From NCBI GenBank assembly GCA_036496265.1, contig DASXLL010000382.1, positions 1 to 21,959 of the forward strand: a DNA stretch of 21,959 bases, in the 5' to 3' direction. Both the position numbers and the translations under genes were made by a program. Shown here piece after piece: positions 1 through 7,719 of this stretch. Origin of the DNA: CAYLLN01 sp036496265 (GTDB taxonomy: Bacteria; Planctomycetota; Planctomycetia; Pirellulales; Pirellulaceae). The notes below the pieces were generated by a model. The model ran no database searches. It had not been told where the DNA came from and saw nothing but the letters and a program-made list of their open reading frames with translations. The first letter of the stretch is position 1. Each line of letters opens with the position of its first letter.

Positions 1-2
1 AA

Positions 3-1145
3 GAACGCACAAATGGGGTGCAACTGCGCCTTCATACCAGTCATATTCGGGCGGTTACCGACGAGCACGGCCGATATCGGCTAACCGGAATTCCACCGGG
101 AGCTAGGCATGTTCTGAACGTAATTGCCCCCAAGTCGGAACCTTGGCTGATAGCGGAACAAGAGTTTTCGCTAGATCCCAAGCAAACGGAGTCGATCGTG
201 GACGTGCGTGTCTTTCGCGGAATTTGGCTGCAAGGACTCGTGACCGACAGCTCGTCGGGCAAACCCCTCATTGGCCATGTGGATTATTTGGCGTTGCGAA
301 CGAACCCCAATATCCCACAAAAATTCGGGCTGAATGATTGGTGGCAAATCCACCGATTTCCGATCGATGAATCGGGGCACTACAAAGTGCCCGGTCTTCC
401 CGGACCCGGCGTGCTGCTGGTGCGATCCTTTGGAAAAACGGTCTATCCGCGCAGCGTGGGGGCCGAAAAGGTTGAAGGCTACAACGCCGAGAATAACTAT
501 CTGCCCACCACGCCCACGGGTTTGCCGCTATCGAATTGGAACCTGATTCAACCGATCGATCCACCGGTTGGCGCTCCATCGCACGCGATTAATCTCGCGC
601 TTTCAACAGGTGCGAAGGTGGCTGGCCGCGTCGTCGGACCGGACGGCGCGGCGGTGTCTGGGGTCGAAGTGCTTGGAACGGTCGAGAGAGAACCGTTCTT
701 TGAGTCGCTCAAGGACGACGCATTCGCGATCCACAACTACCAGCCAACCGTCGCGCGAAATATCTTTTTTAGAGCTGCGGGCAACTCCCTCGTGGCCCAA
801 CTTCGCCTCGCAGGAACACCGCCGTCCAACTTGATCGTCACGCTACAGCCCGCGGTCACCGTCAAGGGTCGGCTCATCGAAACGGAAACCGGCGACGAGG
901 CCGCCGGATATGACTTGCACTGCGAATCGTCGCGGCATGGCAGTTTCCGAATCGACGACGTAATGACCGATGAGAACGGCCGCTTCGAGGTCAAGGGACT
1001 ATTGGCTGGGAATGTTTATCAGATGGACGCCGCCAACCAGCATCGCTTCAGTAGCAAAAAAAACGGATTCACGATCGACCTGACGAATGCCAAGCCCGGA
1101 GAGACGATCGAGCTGGGGAACGTGACGGAAAAAAAGTCGAAATGA
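3..1145 (+). CDS. Carboxypeptidase-regulatory-like repeat protein, 5' end missing
   Basis: The frame is open to the left edge of the window, so this is the C-terminal part of a longer protein; the GTG at 18 is only the first start-like codon inside the window. At least three stretches look like carboxypeptidase-D regulatory-like beta-sandwich modules: VTDEHGRYRLTGIPPG near the left end, GRVVGPDGAAVSGVEVLG near residue 205, and MTDENGRFEVKGLLAGNVY near residue 320, counted from the GTG. Such modules are common in large secreted or surface planctomycete proteins, where they probably act as structural spacers. No catalytic motif is visible. The stop codon at 1143 is followed almost at once by the RHS remnant on the other strand, so no downstream partner gene can be read. 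The missing N-terminus could carry another domain. Confidence 0.75.
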   Translation, partial: ERTNGVQLRLHTSHIRAVTDEHGRYRLTGIPPGARHVLNVIAPKSEPWLIAEQEFSLDPKQTESIVDVRVFRGIWLQGLVTDSSSGKPLIGHVDYLALRTNPNIPQKFGLNDWWQIHRFPIDESGHYKVPGLPGPGVLLVRSFGKTVYPRSVGAEKVEGYNAENNYLPTTPTGLPLSNWNLIQPIDPPVGAPSHAINLALSTGAKVAGRVVGPDGAAVSGVEVLGTVEREPFFESLKDDAFAIHNYQPTVARNIFFRAAGNSLVAQLRLAGTPPSNLIVTLQPAVTVKGRLIETETGDEAAGYDLHCESSRHGSFRIDDVMTDENGRFEVKGLLAGNVYQMDAANQHRFSSKKNGFTIDLTNAKPGETIELGNVTEKKSK

Positions 1146-2189
1146 GCGGATTCGAATGAAGCCGGCCTTTACTGCTCGGATGCCTTCGGCGTCGTAGGTG
1201 TAGTTGTACGTACCGTCAGACTGTAGCTGGATTTGATTGTACTGGTTGCCATAGGTAAGAGTGCTGCTGGTGCCGGAGAGCGTGGAACTGGTCCGGTTGC
1301 CATTGCTGTCGTAGGCATAGGTTTCGTCGCTGCTTGTACCGGCCCCGTCCGCTGAGGTGAGTTGGCCGTTGGCGTCGTAGGCGTAAGTCGCTTTGCCGTC
1401 GTGCAGCGAGTCAATCGAAGTCAACCGGTCGGCCCGATCGTAGGCGTAGTTGAAAGAGTCGAGATGCTTCGTCCAACTCGGGCTGGAGCTATTGAGGCCT
1501 ACCGCCAGCGTGTGATCGATGCCCGACAGCCGGCCGGTGACGGCTTCGTAGTAGTACGTCGTCGTGGGGACAACATCGCCGGTCGTGCCGTTGACGCGGG
1601 TGAGCTGCGAAAGGTGATCCACGTCGTTGTACTGGAAACCGATCAAATCAGCGGAGTTTGTGGCATCGGTGATTTTTTGCAGGCGGCCGGCGGCGTCGAG
1701 CACGTAACCGAATTGCCGCGTGGGCGGACTGGCGCCCGTTCCGATCGTGTCTTGCAGTGTTTGCCGCTGACCGTTGGCGTAATAGGTATAGTTGAGGGCT
1801 ACCGTGGGCATGCCGCTGGTGCCGGCGTTCGATTCGCTCAGCATCTGGCCGGCATAGTCGTAGGTGTAGGCATACGTGGCGGCATTATCGCTGATTTGCG
1901 TGAGCTGGCCTGCCTTGTCGTAACGCGAGACGATCGTATTGACCGCGACGGGAGGCGATTGGCTGTCGAGCCAGGTTTCTTTCGTTTGGCGGTTCAGAAG
2001 GTCGTGCTGATAAGTGATGACGCGGCCATCGCGGTCGGTCGACAAGCCGACTTTCGCGAGGTGCGGATTGGCGAAGTATTCAGCGGCATAGTCCGTTCGA
2101 GTGCTCGCCGCACGGCCCGAAGTCTGTCCATTAAGCAGTGGGGCAACTTGCTCTGCCGTTATGCCGCTCGCGATAAATTGCAACGTCAA
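999..2189 (-). pseudogene. RHS/YD-repeat protein remnant
   Basis: The translation is full of YD (tyrosine-aspartate) repeats of the RHS family, for example YAYTYDYAGQMLSESN, FNYAYDRADRLTSID, ATYAYDANGQLTSADG and ETYAYDSNGNRTSS. RHS proteins are normally well over 1000 residues, with a secretion region in front and a conserved core before a variable toxin tip; here there are fewer than 400 codons. The YD homology stops abruptly after YNYTYDAEGIRAV at about position 1163. The remaining codons to 1001 are simply the antisense of the neighbouring gene's 3' end. The only start-like codon is a TTG at 2189, and an in-frame stop lies shortly upstream. I read it as an internal RHS fragment left by deletion or recombination. 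A short expressed YD protein is possible but less likely. Confidence 0.7.
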
Positions 2190-2349
2190 GTGATTCGGCG
2201 TCGGTTTTCAAATTGGCCCGCTCGGCTTTAATTGCGCAGTTGAGCAGGTTGCCGACAAATCTGGAGGCATACCGCGCGTCGATGATCGGCGCGGCGACCA
2301 TTTGCCGGGCCTCGATTTTGAGCGTTTGAATCTGATGCTGCAGTTGCAT
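2131..2349 (-). CDS. Small unknown ORF running into the RHS remnant
   Basis: This is a 72-codon ORF with an ATG start and a fair ribosome binding site (AAAAGG, five bases upstream). It begins MQLQHQIQTLKIEARQMV and overlaps the 5' end of the RHS fragment in another frame. I do not recognise it. Its last 20 or so codons compete with the RHS frame, so it may be the broken N-terminal end of a gene whose continuation has been replaced by RHS sequence, or it may be noise. The main argument that it was ever translated is the ribosome binding site. Confidence 0.25.
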   Translation of the reverse strand: MQLQHQIQTLKIEARQMVAAPIIDARYASRFVGNLLNCAIKAERANLKTDAESLDVAIYRERHNGRASCPTA

Positions 2350-2600
2350 CAGAACCTTTTAACCAATCGGCACGGATGAATGACAGTCGCTTTGCGCTAA
2401 TAACTCGTAACGTGGCGTTCGGGCGGAAGGACGAATTTAGATGGCAAATGTCACGGCAATTGATCAACGGCAAGCGATGATGCTCTATTACGAAGGCGTT
2501 AGTCGCTGATTTTCGCGTTTCGCTCGTCGGCCGCGCGGGGCTATGTTATTGAGCGTGCCGGGCCGCCTGGTCGTTCGCGTTCAATCTCCGGCCCGTACAC
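2350..2600. other. Gene-poor stretch
   Basis: No convincing coding frame, tRNA, or repeat was seen here. Short ORFs on both strands lack family resemblance and overlap one another. The only clear element is the terminator hairpin that begins right after this stretch. With the RHS remnant on the left, the whole 1146-2600 interval looks like eroded sequence. Confidence 0.5.
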
Positions 2601-2637
2601 ACCCCGTCTAGCCGTGCAGGCTTGGCGGGGTTTTTTG
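2601..2637 (+). terminator. Strong plus-strand rho-independent terminator
   Basis: ACCCCG at 2601-2606 pairs with CGGGGT at 2626-2631, and AGCC at 2610-2613 pairs with GGCT at 2619-2622. The stem is about 13 pairs with one T-T mismatch and a GTGCA loop, followed by six T residues (2631-2636). It works only in the plus direction, since the minus strand has no T run after the stem. It overlaps the last codons and stop of the minus-strand DCC gene, and no plus-strand gene lies just upstream. Confidence 0.6.
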
Positions 2638-3048
2638 TTGCCGCATGATCCGCATGTTGGCTGAGCATGCATCGCCAGTGCAACGCCCGGTCAAGCGAGG
2701 TCGATATTTCGCAAAGAGCCAATAACCAGCATCCAAGGCTTGAGAAATAATCGGCAGCCGCGATAGGAATGCCAGCTTGTGGAAGCCGATTGCGGAGTAG
2801 ATGCGGCGGAAGACCTCGACGCCGCCCAGCCAAGTTCCATCCGGCAGTCGGCCGTGCATTTGAGCCATCAGGTCAGCGATCGATTTGCCGTGCGCGGCTG
2901 GCTCAAAGTTCGGATCATCGATATCAGTGAACTTAATGCGGTTCGCTTTGTCCCGGCGGCGCAGCCAATTCATCTCGCGGGCACAAAGCGGACAGCCGCC
3001 GTCGAAAAAGACCTCGATTTCAAACGATTTTAAGTCGTTTTCGAGCAT
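2608..3048 (-). CDS. DCC-family thiol-disulfide oxidoreductase-like protein (DUF393)
   Basis: The protein of about 146 residues carries the DCC-family signature FFDGGCPLCAREMNWLRRRD near its N-terminus, with a CPLC redox motif, followed by IKFTDIDDPNF and a C-terminal WLFAKYRPRLTGRC. The family (Pfam DUF393) is predicted to have a thioredoxin-like fold and to act on thiols or disulfides; its substrates are mostly unknown. The ATG at 3048 is preferred because the motif then sits at the usual distance from the N-terminus. A GTG at 3084 would add 12 residues. Neither start has a strong ribosome binding site. The gene is divergent from the small membrane protein at 3140, with which it could share a promoter region. 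The end of the gene overlaps a plus-strand terminator. Confidence 0.85.
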   Translation of the reverse strand: MLENDLKSFEIEVFFDGGCPLCAREMNWLRRRDKANRIKFTDIDDPNFEPAAHGKSIADLMAQMHGRLPDGTWLGGVEVFRRIYSAIGFHKLAFLSRLPIISQALDAGYWLFAKYRPRLTGRCTGDACSANMRIMRQQKTPPSLHG

Positions 3049-3139
3049 GGTGTTGGCTCGTCGGTCCGTTAATTCGTCTGGCACGTTGCGGTTTTAGTTG
3101 CAGAGGTTGGTGCGGCCACTATAGAGAGCACCGCAATCC

Positions 3140-3577
3140 ATGTTGAAGTTTAACTTGACGACCAGCCGTCCCTGGATGAGGCACATGCTGTTGGCTGCTG
3201 CGGTCTATAACGTCGGCTGGGGCCTATTCGCAGTGCTGTTTCCCAGCCGGCCATTTGCGTGGATGGGTGTCGAGCCGCCCAATTATCCGGCGCTGGTCCA
3301 ATGCATCGGCATGATAGTGGGCGTGTACGGCGTTGGATACGCGATTGCAGCATTCGATCCAATTCGCCATTGGCCGATCGTTTTGGTCGGATTGTTCGGA
3401 AAGCTGTTTGGCCCGATCGGTTTTGCGTGGGCGGCGTCACGTGGTGAGCTGCCGTGGGCGGCTGGACTGACAATCGTCACGAACGATTTGATCTGGTGGT
3501 TGCCATTTGTAATGGTGCTGGTTGCCGTCTGGCGCGCGAACGCCTTACGGAAAAGTCACCGCATATTCGCTGCCTAA
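3140..3577 (+). CDS. Small four-helix membrane protein
   Basis: The 145-residue product has four hydrophobic segments, at about residues 15-34, 51-71, 78-98 and 110-131, so it should lie in the cytoplasmic membrane. Conserved-looking features are PPNYPALVQCIGMIVGVYG between helices 1 and 2, FGKLFGPIGF in helix 3 and TNDLIWWLPF at helix 4. I recall similar proteins, sometimes labelled as alkyl hydroperoxide reductase-like, but I see no peroxidase motif and would not transfer that name. The divergent DCC oxidoreductase next to it suggests, weakly, a shared role in thiol or membrane redox chemistry. The ATG is preceded by GAGAG about ten bases upstream. Confidence 0.75.
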   Translation: MLKFNLTTSRPWMRHMLLAAAVYNVGWGLFAVLFPSRPFAWMGVEPPNYPALVQCIGMIVGVYGVGYAIAAFDPIRHWPIVLVGLFGKLFGPIGFAWAASRGELPWAAGLTIVTNDLIWWLPFVMVLVAVWRANALRKSHRIFAA

Positions 3578-3728
3578 GGTGCGGAATTCTCCGACGCTCC
3601 GACGACGCATCTACTACCACGTTCCTCGGCTCTTGACCGCCATGTGGGGCGCAGTAAAACGACGGAGATTGGGCAGGAAGCGCTTCACCGCTGCAGGGAG
3701 GCACACGGAGGAATGAAAGGGCGCGGCC

Positions 3729-4160
3729 ATGAAAGAACGCATTTTGGTGGTCGATGACCAGCGGGATATTGCGGATGCGCTGACTCGTCTGTTACAAACG
3801 CTCGGCTATGATGCGAAAGCCGTCTATGAGAGCCAGCGAGCCGTCGTTGAAGCGGCCGATTTTCTGCCGGACTTGATGTTCATCGATATCGGGATGCCCG
3901 ATATCGACGGCTACAAGACGGTTGCCAAGATTCGCGGCAACCGGGAATGTGCTCACGCGGTTCTGATTGCCTTGACGGGTTGGAGCGGGCCGGAAGACCG
4001 GCATCGGGCTTACGAAAGCGGGTTCGATCTGCACATTACCAAGCCGATGAGCATGGACAAGCTGATGGAAGTGCTATCGCTGATCGATCCGAAGGGGCAA
4101 ACGATGTCGCCGGCCGGGCGGATTTATCGGATGCAATCGGCGCTCAGCAAGGGCGCGTGA
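3729..4160 (+). CDS. Single-domain response regulator (CheY-like receiver)
   Basis: The 143-residue product is a receiver domain and little else. It has the acidic pair D9-D10, a phosphoacceptor aspartate at D53 (MFIDIGMPDIDG), T83 and K105 (HITKPMS), which together make up a complete phosphorylation site. No DNA-binding or enzymatic output domain follows, so it should act by protein contact or in a phosphorelay. No histidine kinase is present in the window. AAAGG lies eight bases before the ATG. The gene is 38 bases upstream of the secreted SGNH-like gene on the same strand and may be cotranscribed with it, although the two products lie on opposite sides of the membrane. Confidence 0.92.
   Translation: MKERILVVDDQRDIADALTRLLQTLGYDAKAVYESQRAVVEAADFLPDLMFIDIGMPDIDGYKTVAKIRGNRECAHAVLIALTGWSGPEDRHRAYESGFDLHITKPMSMDKLMEVLSLIDPKGQTMSPAGRIYRMQSALSKGA
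3883..3907. repeat. Perfect 11-bp palindrome over the phosphoacceptor codons
   Basis: TCGATATCGGG and CCCGATATCGA flank the trinucleotide ATG, giving an 11-pair perfect inverted repeat. It spans the codons around D53 of the response regulator (IDIGMPDID). The symmetry follows partly from the near-symmetrical peptide DIGMPDI, so it may be a codon coincidence. Confidence 0.6.
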
Positions 4161-4198
4161 GCGACGCCGTTTCAACAAGTAACTTCAGTGAGACAGCC

Positions 4199-5545
4199 AT
4201 GACGCGCGGTATTTGTTTGCTTGCAATCCTATGCCTTCCGGGGCTCTCGCTCGCTATCGATGTGCAGGGAACGATCAAGCGCGTCGACGTTGATGCGGCG
4301 CGCATCGTCTTCACCGCGCCGGACGGCCGCGATCGGGACGCGAAAGTCGCTGCGGATGCCAAGCTGTTAGATGCAGAGGGTAAAGATCTGAATGGCGGGC
4401 TGAAATCGCAACAGCTAAAGGAAGGCACGAAAGTAAGGCTTACGGTCTCGCCGGAAAACGGTCGGCCGGTGATTCAGGCCCTGCGGCTGGGCGGCAACGG
4501 CGGCGGGGCTCAGGCTGAGGGAAAAGCAGCGGCGAAAGCCAAAGGCCAGGCTGCGCCGCCGGCGGAGCCGTTGCCCAAGCTCGATACTTCCGCGCTGGTT
4601 GCGCTGACCGATCTGCCATCGAGTGGAGAATACCACGGCAAGCCGGGTGGTCTTTATCCCGGCGGCAGCAATACACGACCAGCCGCACACGATAAAGCCG
4701 GCCTGGAACTGGCGCGGCAAATTCGACCGCTCGATAAGGACGGCAAGCCCGCGGCCGATGGCAAGATCGTCCTTTGCACGATTGGCTTCAGCAACACCTC
4801 GCAATGTTCACAAGGATTCATCGAAGTGGCCCGCGACGACAAGTCGGTGAATCCGCAAGTTGTAATTGTCAACGGCGCACAGGGCGGGCGGTCGGCGTTT
4901 ATGGTTAAGAATGCCGATGACGGCACGATTGGCACGGCGTATTGGAAGGAATGGGTTCTGGAGCATCTGACCGCGGCGGGTGTAACGCCGGCGCAGGTAG
5001 AAGTGGTATGGCTGAAGCAGACCGAAGCATCAGTCGGCCCGGCAATGCTGGCGCAGCTTGGCGTCAAAGAGTATGACGTGCCCGTGCGTCAGCCGTTTCC
5101 CAAAAGTGCCGAATCACTTTTGGCGGATCTGCGTCTGATTGTGCAAATTCTGCCCAAGCGGTTTCCGAACTTGAAACAGTGCTACGTTTCCAGCCGCTCG
5201 TACGGCGGTTGGGCGCTGCGGGAGGGCAACCGGGAGCCATTTTCGTATGAAACGGGCTTTGCGGTGAAATGGCTGATCGATGAGCAGATTCGCGGCGACG
5301 CGGCGCTGAATTTCGATTCCGCAAAAGGCGAGGTGAAAGCTCCGTGGCTAAGCTGGGGGCCGTATCTGTGGGCTAACGGCGATCGCCCGAGGAAAGATGG
5401 GTTCGTCTTTGCCTTAGACGACTTTCGCGAGAACGACCGTATGCATCACTCGGCGCAGGGCATGCAAAAGATGGGTAGCGAACTGCTAAAATTCTTCAAG
5501 ACCGATTCCACGACCAAGACTTGGTTCGTGCGCAGCGCACCTTAA
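4199..5545 (+). CDS. Secreted SGNH-hydrolase-like protein with N-terminal OB-like domain
   Basis: The 448-residue product begins with a signal peptide (MTRGICLLAILCLPGLSLA). A small beta-rich domain follows at about residues 21-97 (VQGTIKRVDVDAARIVF), resembling the OB-like modules common in planctomycete exported proteins. An Ala/Gly/Lys-rich linker covers residues 98-125. The main domain has features that fit an SGNH-type hydrolase: GFSNTS at 196-201 as a possible nucleophile block, NGAQGG at 225-230 as the glycine block, and DRMHH at 413-417 as a possible Asp-x-x-His pair. If so, it would be an exported esterase or acetylesterase, but the blocks are divergent and the assignment is an inference. 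The ATG at 4199 is chosen because the signal peptide starts there; the frame is open further upstream, through the response regulator gene. Confidence 0.65.
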   Translation: MTRGICLLAILCLPGLSLAIDVQGTIKRVDVDAARIVFTAPDGRDRDAKVAADAKLLDAEGKDLNGGLKSQQLKEGTKVRLTVSPENGRPVIQALRLGGNGGGAQAEGKAAAKAKGQAAPPAEPLPKLDTSALVALTDLPSSGEYHGKPGGLYPGGSNTRPAAHDKAGLELARQIRPLDKDGKPAADGKIVLCTIGFSNTSQCSQGFIEVARDDKSVNPQVVIVNGAQGGRSAFMVKNADDGTIGTAYWKEWVLEHLTAAGVTPAQVEVVWLKQTEASVGPAMLAQLGVKEYDVPVRQPFPKSAESLLADLRLIVQILPKRFPNLKQCYVSSRSYGGWALREGNREPFSYETGFAVKWLIDEQIRGDAALNFDSAKGEVKAPWLSWGPYLWANGDRPRKDGFVFALDDFRENDRMHHSAQGMQKMGSELLKFFKTDSTTKTWFVRSAP

Positions 5546-5584
5546 TCTCAACGACCACATGACAATGCGGTCAAGGCGCATAGC

Positions 5585-5615
5585 GGTCGCCTAGCGACCA
5601 GACTGGCCGCCAGTC
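5585..5615. terminator. Two tandem hairpins between convergent genes
   Basis: GGTCGC (5585-5590) pairs with GCGACC (5594-5599) around CTA, and GACTGG (5601-5606) pairs with CCAGTC (5610-5615) around CCG. The pair lies between the stop of the SGNH-like gene and the stop of the convergent small gene. There is no T run, so classical intrinsic termination is uncertain. A role in limiting read-through or protecting 3' ends is plausible. Confidence 0.4.
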
Positions 5616-5628
5616 GTACACTCACGGC

Positions 5629-5898
5629 CTATTCGGTTTGATCTTCGGAAACAACACCGGCAAGGACTCTGCGGACTGCCCCCTCTACTTTGCGGACGTC
5701 CGGTTCCGCCCACTGTTGCTGCCTGAGTTCAGAGACACATTCAGCTAGTACCCCAAGAGGGGTATTTCCGCGGTAACAGCGGGCGAGGCAGTCTTGAACC
5801 GCAGACCGAATCGCACTTTCAGGCTGCTCTGACAAGATGCCGCCCACCGGTGAAAAATAATGGCACGGTTTCGTACACTGCAAGCAACGTGCCAACAT
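5629..5898 (-). CDS. Small hypothetical protein
   Basis: This encodes about 89 residues from the ATG at 5898. The C-terminal half reads as a compact, probably helical domain: SAIRSAVQDCLARCYRGN, then LGVLAECVSELRQQQW, then VRKVEGAVRRVLAGVV. I recognise no family. The N-terminal part has a cysteine-rich run (LARCLQCTKPC) that could be real or could lie upstream of the true start. The frame stays open to an ATG at 5985, but that would overlap the divergent secreted gene. No clear ribosome binding site precedes any candidate start. Confidence 0.45.
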   Translation of the reverse strand: MLARCLQCTKPCHYFSPVGGILSEQPESAIRSAVQDCLARCYRGNTPLGVLAECVSELRQQQWAEPDVRKVEGAVRRVLAGVVSEDQTE

Positions 5899-5983
5899 GA
5901 GAACGGACGCTTCAATGCAAAGCTGCAAGTGCGCTGTGAATTGTGGTATGTTTCCAAAGCCTGCGGATAATGAGGGTTTTTCC

Positions 5984-6394
5984 ATGAACGTCTGGCTGAC
6001 TCGCGTTTTGCTATTCGCTTTTGCCTTTTTTGTGACGGCAGCCGTGCGAGGCGAAGAAAATTCGCCGTTCGTGGGCGCCTATGGCGGCAAATTTACGTTT
6101 CGCTCCTCGAATCCGAACTTCCCCAGCGGCGAGGGCGTGGTGCGAACTCTCAGCGTGGCGGCAAATGGCAAGGTGACGGGGACGTTCAATCCGCCAAACG
6201 GCGAGCTAGGCGAATTCAATGGCTCTGTCGATGAGGAAGGCGCGCTGACCTACACCGTGCAGTTCACGACGCAGACGTATGTCGTGAAGGGACTTGTGGT
6301 AAAGACCAAGCGCGGCAGCCTCAAAGGCAACGCGACGCAATATGCCGGCCGCAATGCAGTGGGCAGTATCGAGTTTGATTTGTTGCCGAAATAG
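5984..6394 (+). CDS. Small secreted beta-rich protein of unknown function
   Basis: The 136-residue product has a signal peptide (MNVWLTRVLLFAFAFFVTAA), followed by a glycine-rich region that looks all-beta: GAYGGKFTF, GVVRTLSVAANGKVTGTF, FNGSVDEEGALTYTVQF, VGSIEFDLLPK. The alternation suggests a small beta-barrel or sandwich, exported or periplasmic. The ATG at 5984 is chosen because GAGGG lies about eight bases upstream and the signal peptide begins there, although the frame is open further 5'. No enzymatic motif or known family was recognised. It is convergent with the PQQ-propeller gene, with about 40 bases between them. Confidence 0.7.
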   Translation: MNVWLTRVLLFAFAFFVTAAVRGEENSPFVGAYGGKFTFRSSNPNFPSGEGVVRTLSVAANGKVTGTFNPPNGELGEFNGSVDEEGALTYTVQFTTQTYVVKGLVVKTKRGSLKGNATQYAGRNAVGSIEFDLLPK

Positions 6395-6435
6395 CGGCTC
6401 GCGCGGGGATATTGGTTTCGCCCGCAATAATTTGG

Positions 6436-7677
6436 CTATTTCCGGATATCAAGGCAGATGATTTCTTTGTCATCGCGGAGGTAGAGCTTGCCGTCGGCGA
6501 TCGCCGGTGCTTGACGCGTCGGTCCGGATACTTGCTTGCGTCCGATTTCTTCATAGCCCTTCGGCGTAGCTCGCACGATGATCAGCTCGCCGGTCATCGA
6601 GGTGAAAAACAGCTTGCCGTCGGCCGCGATCATGTTTGCCTTTCCAAATCGCGGCTGTTGCCACAATTGCTTGCCGGTAGCCGCATCGAGGCAGGTCAGA
6701 TTCGTGATAGGGCCGGCGCTACCGATGTTGTCGAGGCCGTAAAGCTTGCCATCGAGAAGAATGGGCGTCTGCCATTCGGATCGCAGAACGCTGCGAGGTC
6801 CCTGGGAGCTCCAAATTTCGGCTACATCAAACTTGTCGCCATTTGGATTGAGCTTCAGCAGCGCGCTGCCGTGGTTTTCGCCCGAGGAGATGAGCACGTT
6901 GCCATCCACGGCAATCGGCGAGGCCGTGTTGCATTCGTAGTCGGTCTCATACGGATGGCGCCAAAGCACTTTGCCCGAATCCGAAGTGACACCGATCACC
7001 GAGCCGCCAGTGAAGGCCACGATTTGCTGGCGGCCGCCGACGTTGAGCAGCGCGGGCGACGAATAGCCGCAAGGATCATCGCCGGCGGTCCAAGCTCGCT
7101 CGCCGCTTTGTGCCTTATAGGCAATGAGGCAGGCCTTCGGTGCACCGACGGTGACGATGACCAGATCGCCGACGAGGAGCGGCGAGCATGCCATCCCGTA
7201 TTCGGCGACCTTACCTTTGAGTTCGCCGACGACGTCGTGCGACCACATTTGGCTGCCGGTCGCTAAGTTCACGCAAGTTAGAATTCCTTGGCCCGTGAAC
7301 GCAAAAACCCGCTCGCCCGCAATCGTAGGCGTCGCCCGCGGACCGTCACCTTGGGTGTTTTTGTATTCAGGCGCAAGCGTTGTCTGCCATTGCTGCTTGC
7401 CGGTCGCCGGATGGTGCGCGACGAGCCACTGCTGACCATCGTGTTGCACGAGCGTGCAAAGGTGGCCGCCGGCGCTGGCGATACCTGACATGCCAGCACC
7501 GCCAGTGACGCGCCAGACTTCCTTTGGGCCGGCAGCAGGCCAGGAATCGAGCAATCCCGTCGCCGCGGAAACGCCGTTGCGATTCGGGCCAAGGAATTGA
7601 GGCCACTCATCGGCTGCTTGGGCAACAAAACTGGCCCACAAGATTGCGGTAAAGATGAATCCTGCTTGCGGCTTCAC
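6436..7677 (-). CDS. Secreted PQQ-like beta-propeller protein
   Basis: The 413-residue product has a signal peptide (KPQAGFIFTAILWASFVAQA) and then EWPQFLGPNRNG at 24-35, a hallmark of planctomycete PQQ-like repeat proteins. Blade-type motifs recur: TGKQQWQ, TGSQMWS, SGERAWT, SGKVLWR and TGKQLWQ. The fold should be a PQQ_2/quinoprotein-dehydrogenase-like propeller, but most such planctomycete proteins are not known to bind PQQ and may be structural or sugar-binding. The start is a GTG with AAGGAG at 7684-7689, six bases upstream. It is the last gene of the leftward set murQ, kinase, propeller, PQQ propeller, and is separated from the preceding gene by 42 bases containing a palindrome. Confidence 0.85.
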   Translation of the reverse strand: MKPQAGFIFTAILWASFVAQAADEWPQFLGPNRNGVSAATGLLDSWPAAGPKEVWRVTGGAGMSGIASAGGHLCTLVQHDGQQWLVAHHPATGKQQWQTTLAPEYKNTQGDGPRATPTIAGERVFAFTGQGILTCVNLATGSQMWSHDVVGELKGKVAEYGMACSPLLVGDLVIVTVGAPKACLIAYKAQSGERAWTAGDDPCGYSSPALLNVGGRQQIVAFTGGSVIGVTSDSGKVLWRHPYETDYECNTASPIAVDGNVLISSGENHGSALLKLNPNGDKFDVAEIWSSQGPRSVLRSEWQTPILLDGKLYGLDNIGSAGPITNLTCLDAATGKQLWQQPRFGKANMIAADGKLFFTSMTGELIIVRATPKGYEEIGRKQVSGPTRQAPAIADGKLYLRDDKEIICLDIRK

Positions 7678-7699
7678 GATAGGCTCCTTGGTTACGGCC

Positions 7700-7715
7700 G
7701 GGCGGAGGCCCGCCC
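7700..7715. repeat. Palindromic element between the two propeller genes
   Basis: GGGCGG (7700-7705) and CCGCCC (7710-7715) flank AGGC. The hairpin fills part of the 42-base gap between the two leftward genes. GC-rich palindromes of this kind are frequent between planctomycete genes. Here it could partly separate expression of the PQQ propeller from the upstream genes. Confidence 0.5.
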
Positions 7716-7719
7716 CACA

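Noticed and set aside
1362..2231. Long plus-strand ORF of 289 codons
   Set aside because: It is the antisense of the YD-repeat fragment; its composition mirrors that frame and shows no family resemblance.
2131..2349. Slight resemblance of DARYASRFVGNLLN to ribosomal protein S7
   Set aside because: Only a few positions agree and the following S7-typical residues are missing.
2376..2480. 34-codon plus-strand ORF in the gene-poor stretch
   Set aside because: It has no ribosome binding site of note and no recognisable sequence, and a competing ORF lies on the other strand.
2560..2600. T-arm-like GCGTTCAATC that could belong to a tRNA
   Set aside because: The flanking bases do not pair into a T stem, and no anticodon or acceptor arm fits.
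3098..3125. Promoter-like TTGCAG, 16 bases, TATAGA before the membrane protein gene
   Set aside because: Transcription would start about eight bases before the ATG, leaving no room for the ribosome binding site; probably chance.
3947..4198. Upstream extension of the SGNH-like gene
   Set aside because: The extra codons overlap the response regulator in another frame, and the signal peptide begins at the ATG at 4199.
6412..7266. Long plus-strand ORF opposite the PQQ propeller
   Set aside because: It is a shadow of the well-supported minus-strand gene, which has a signal peptide, blade motifs and a ribosome binding site.
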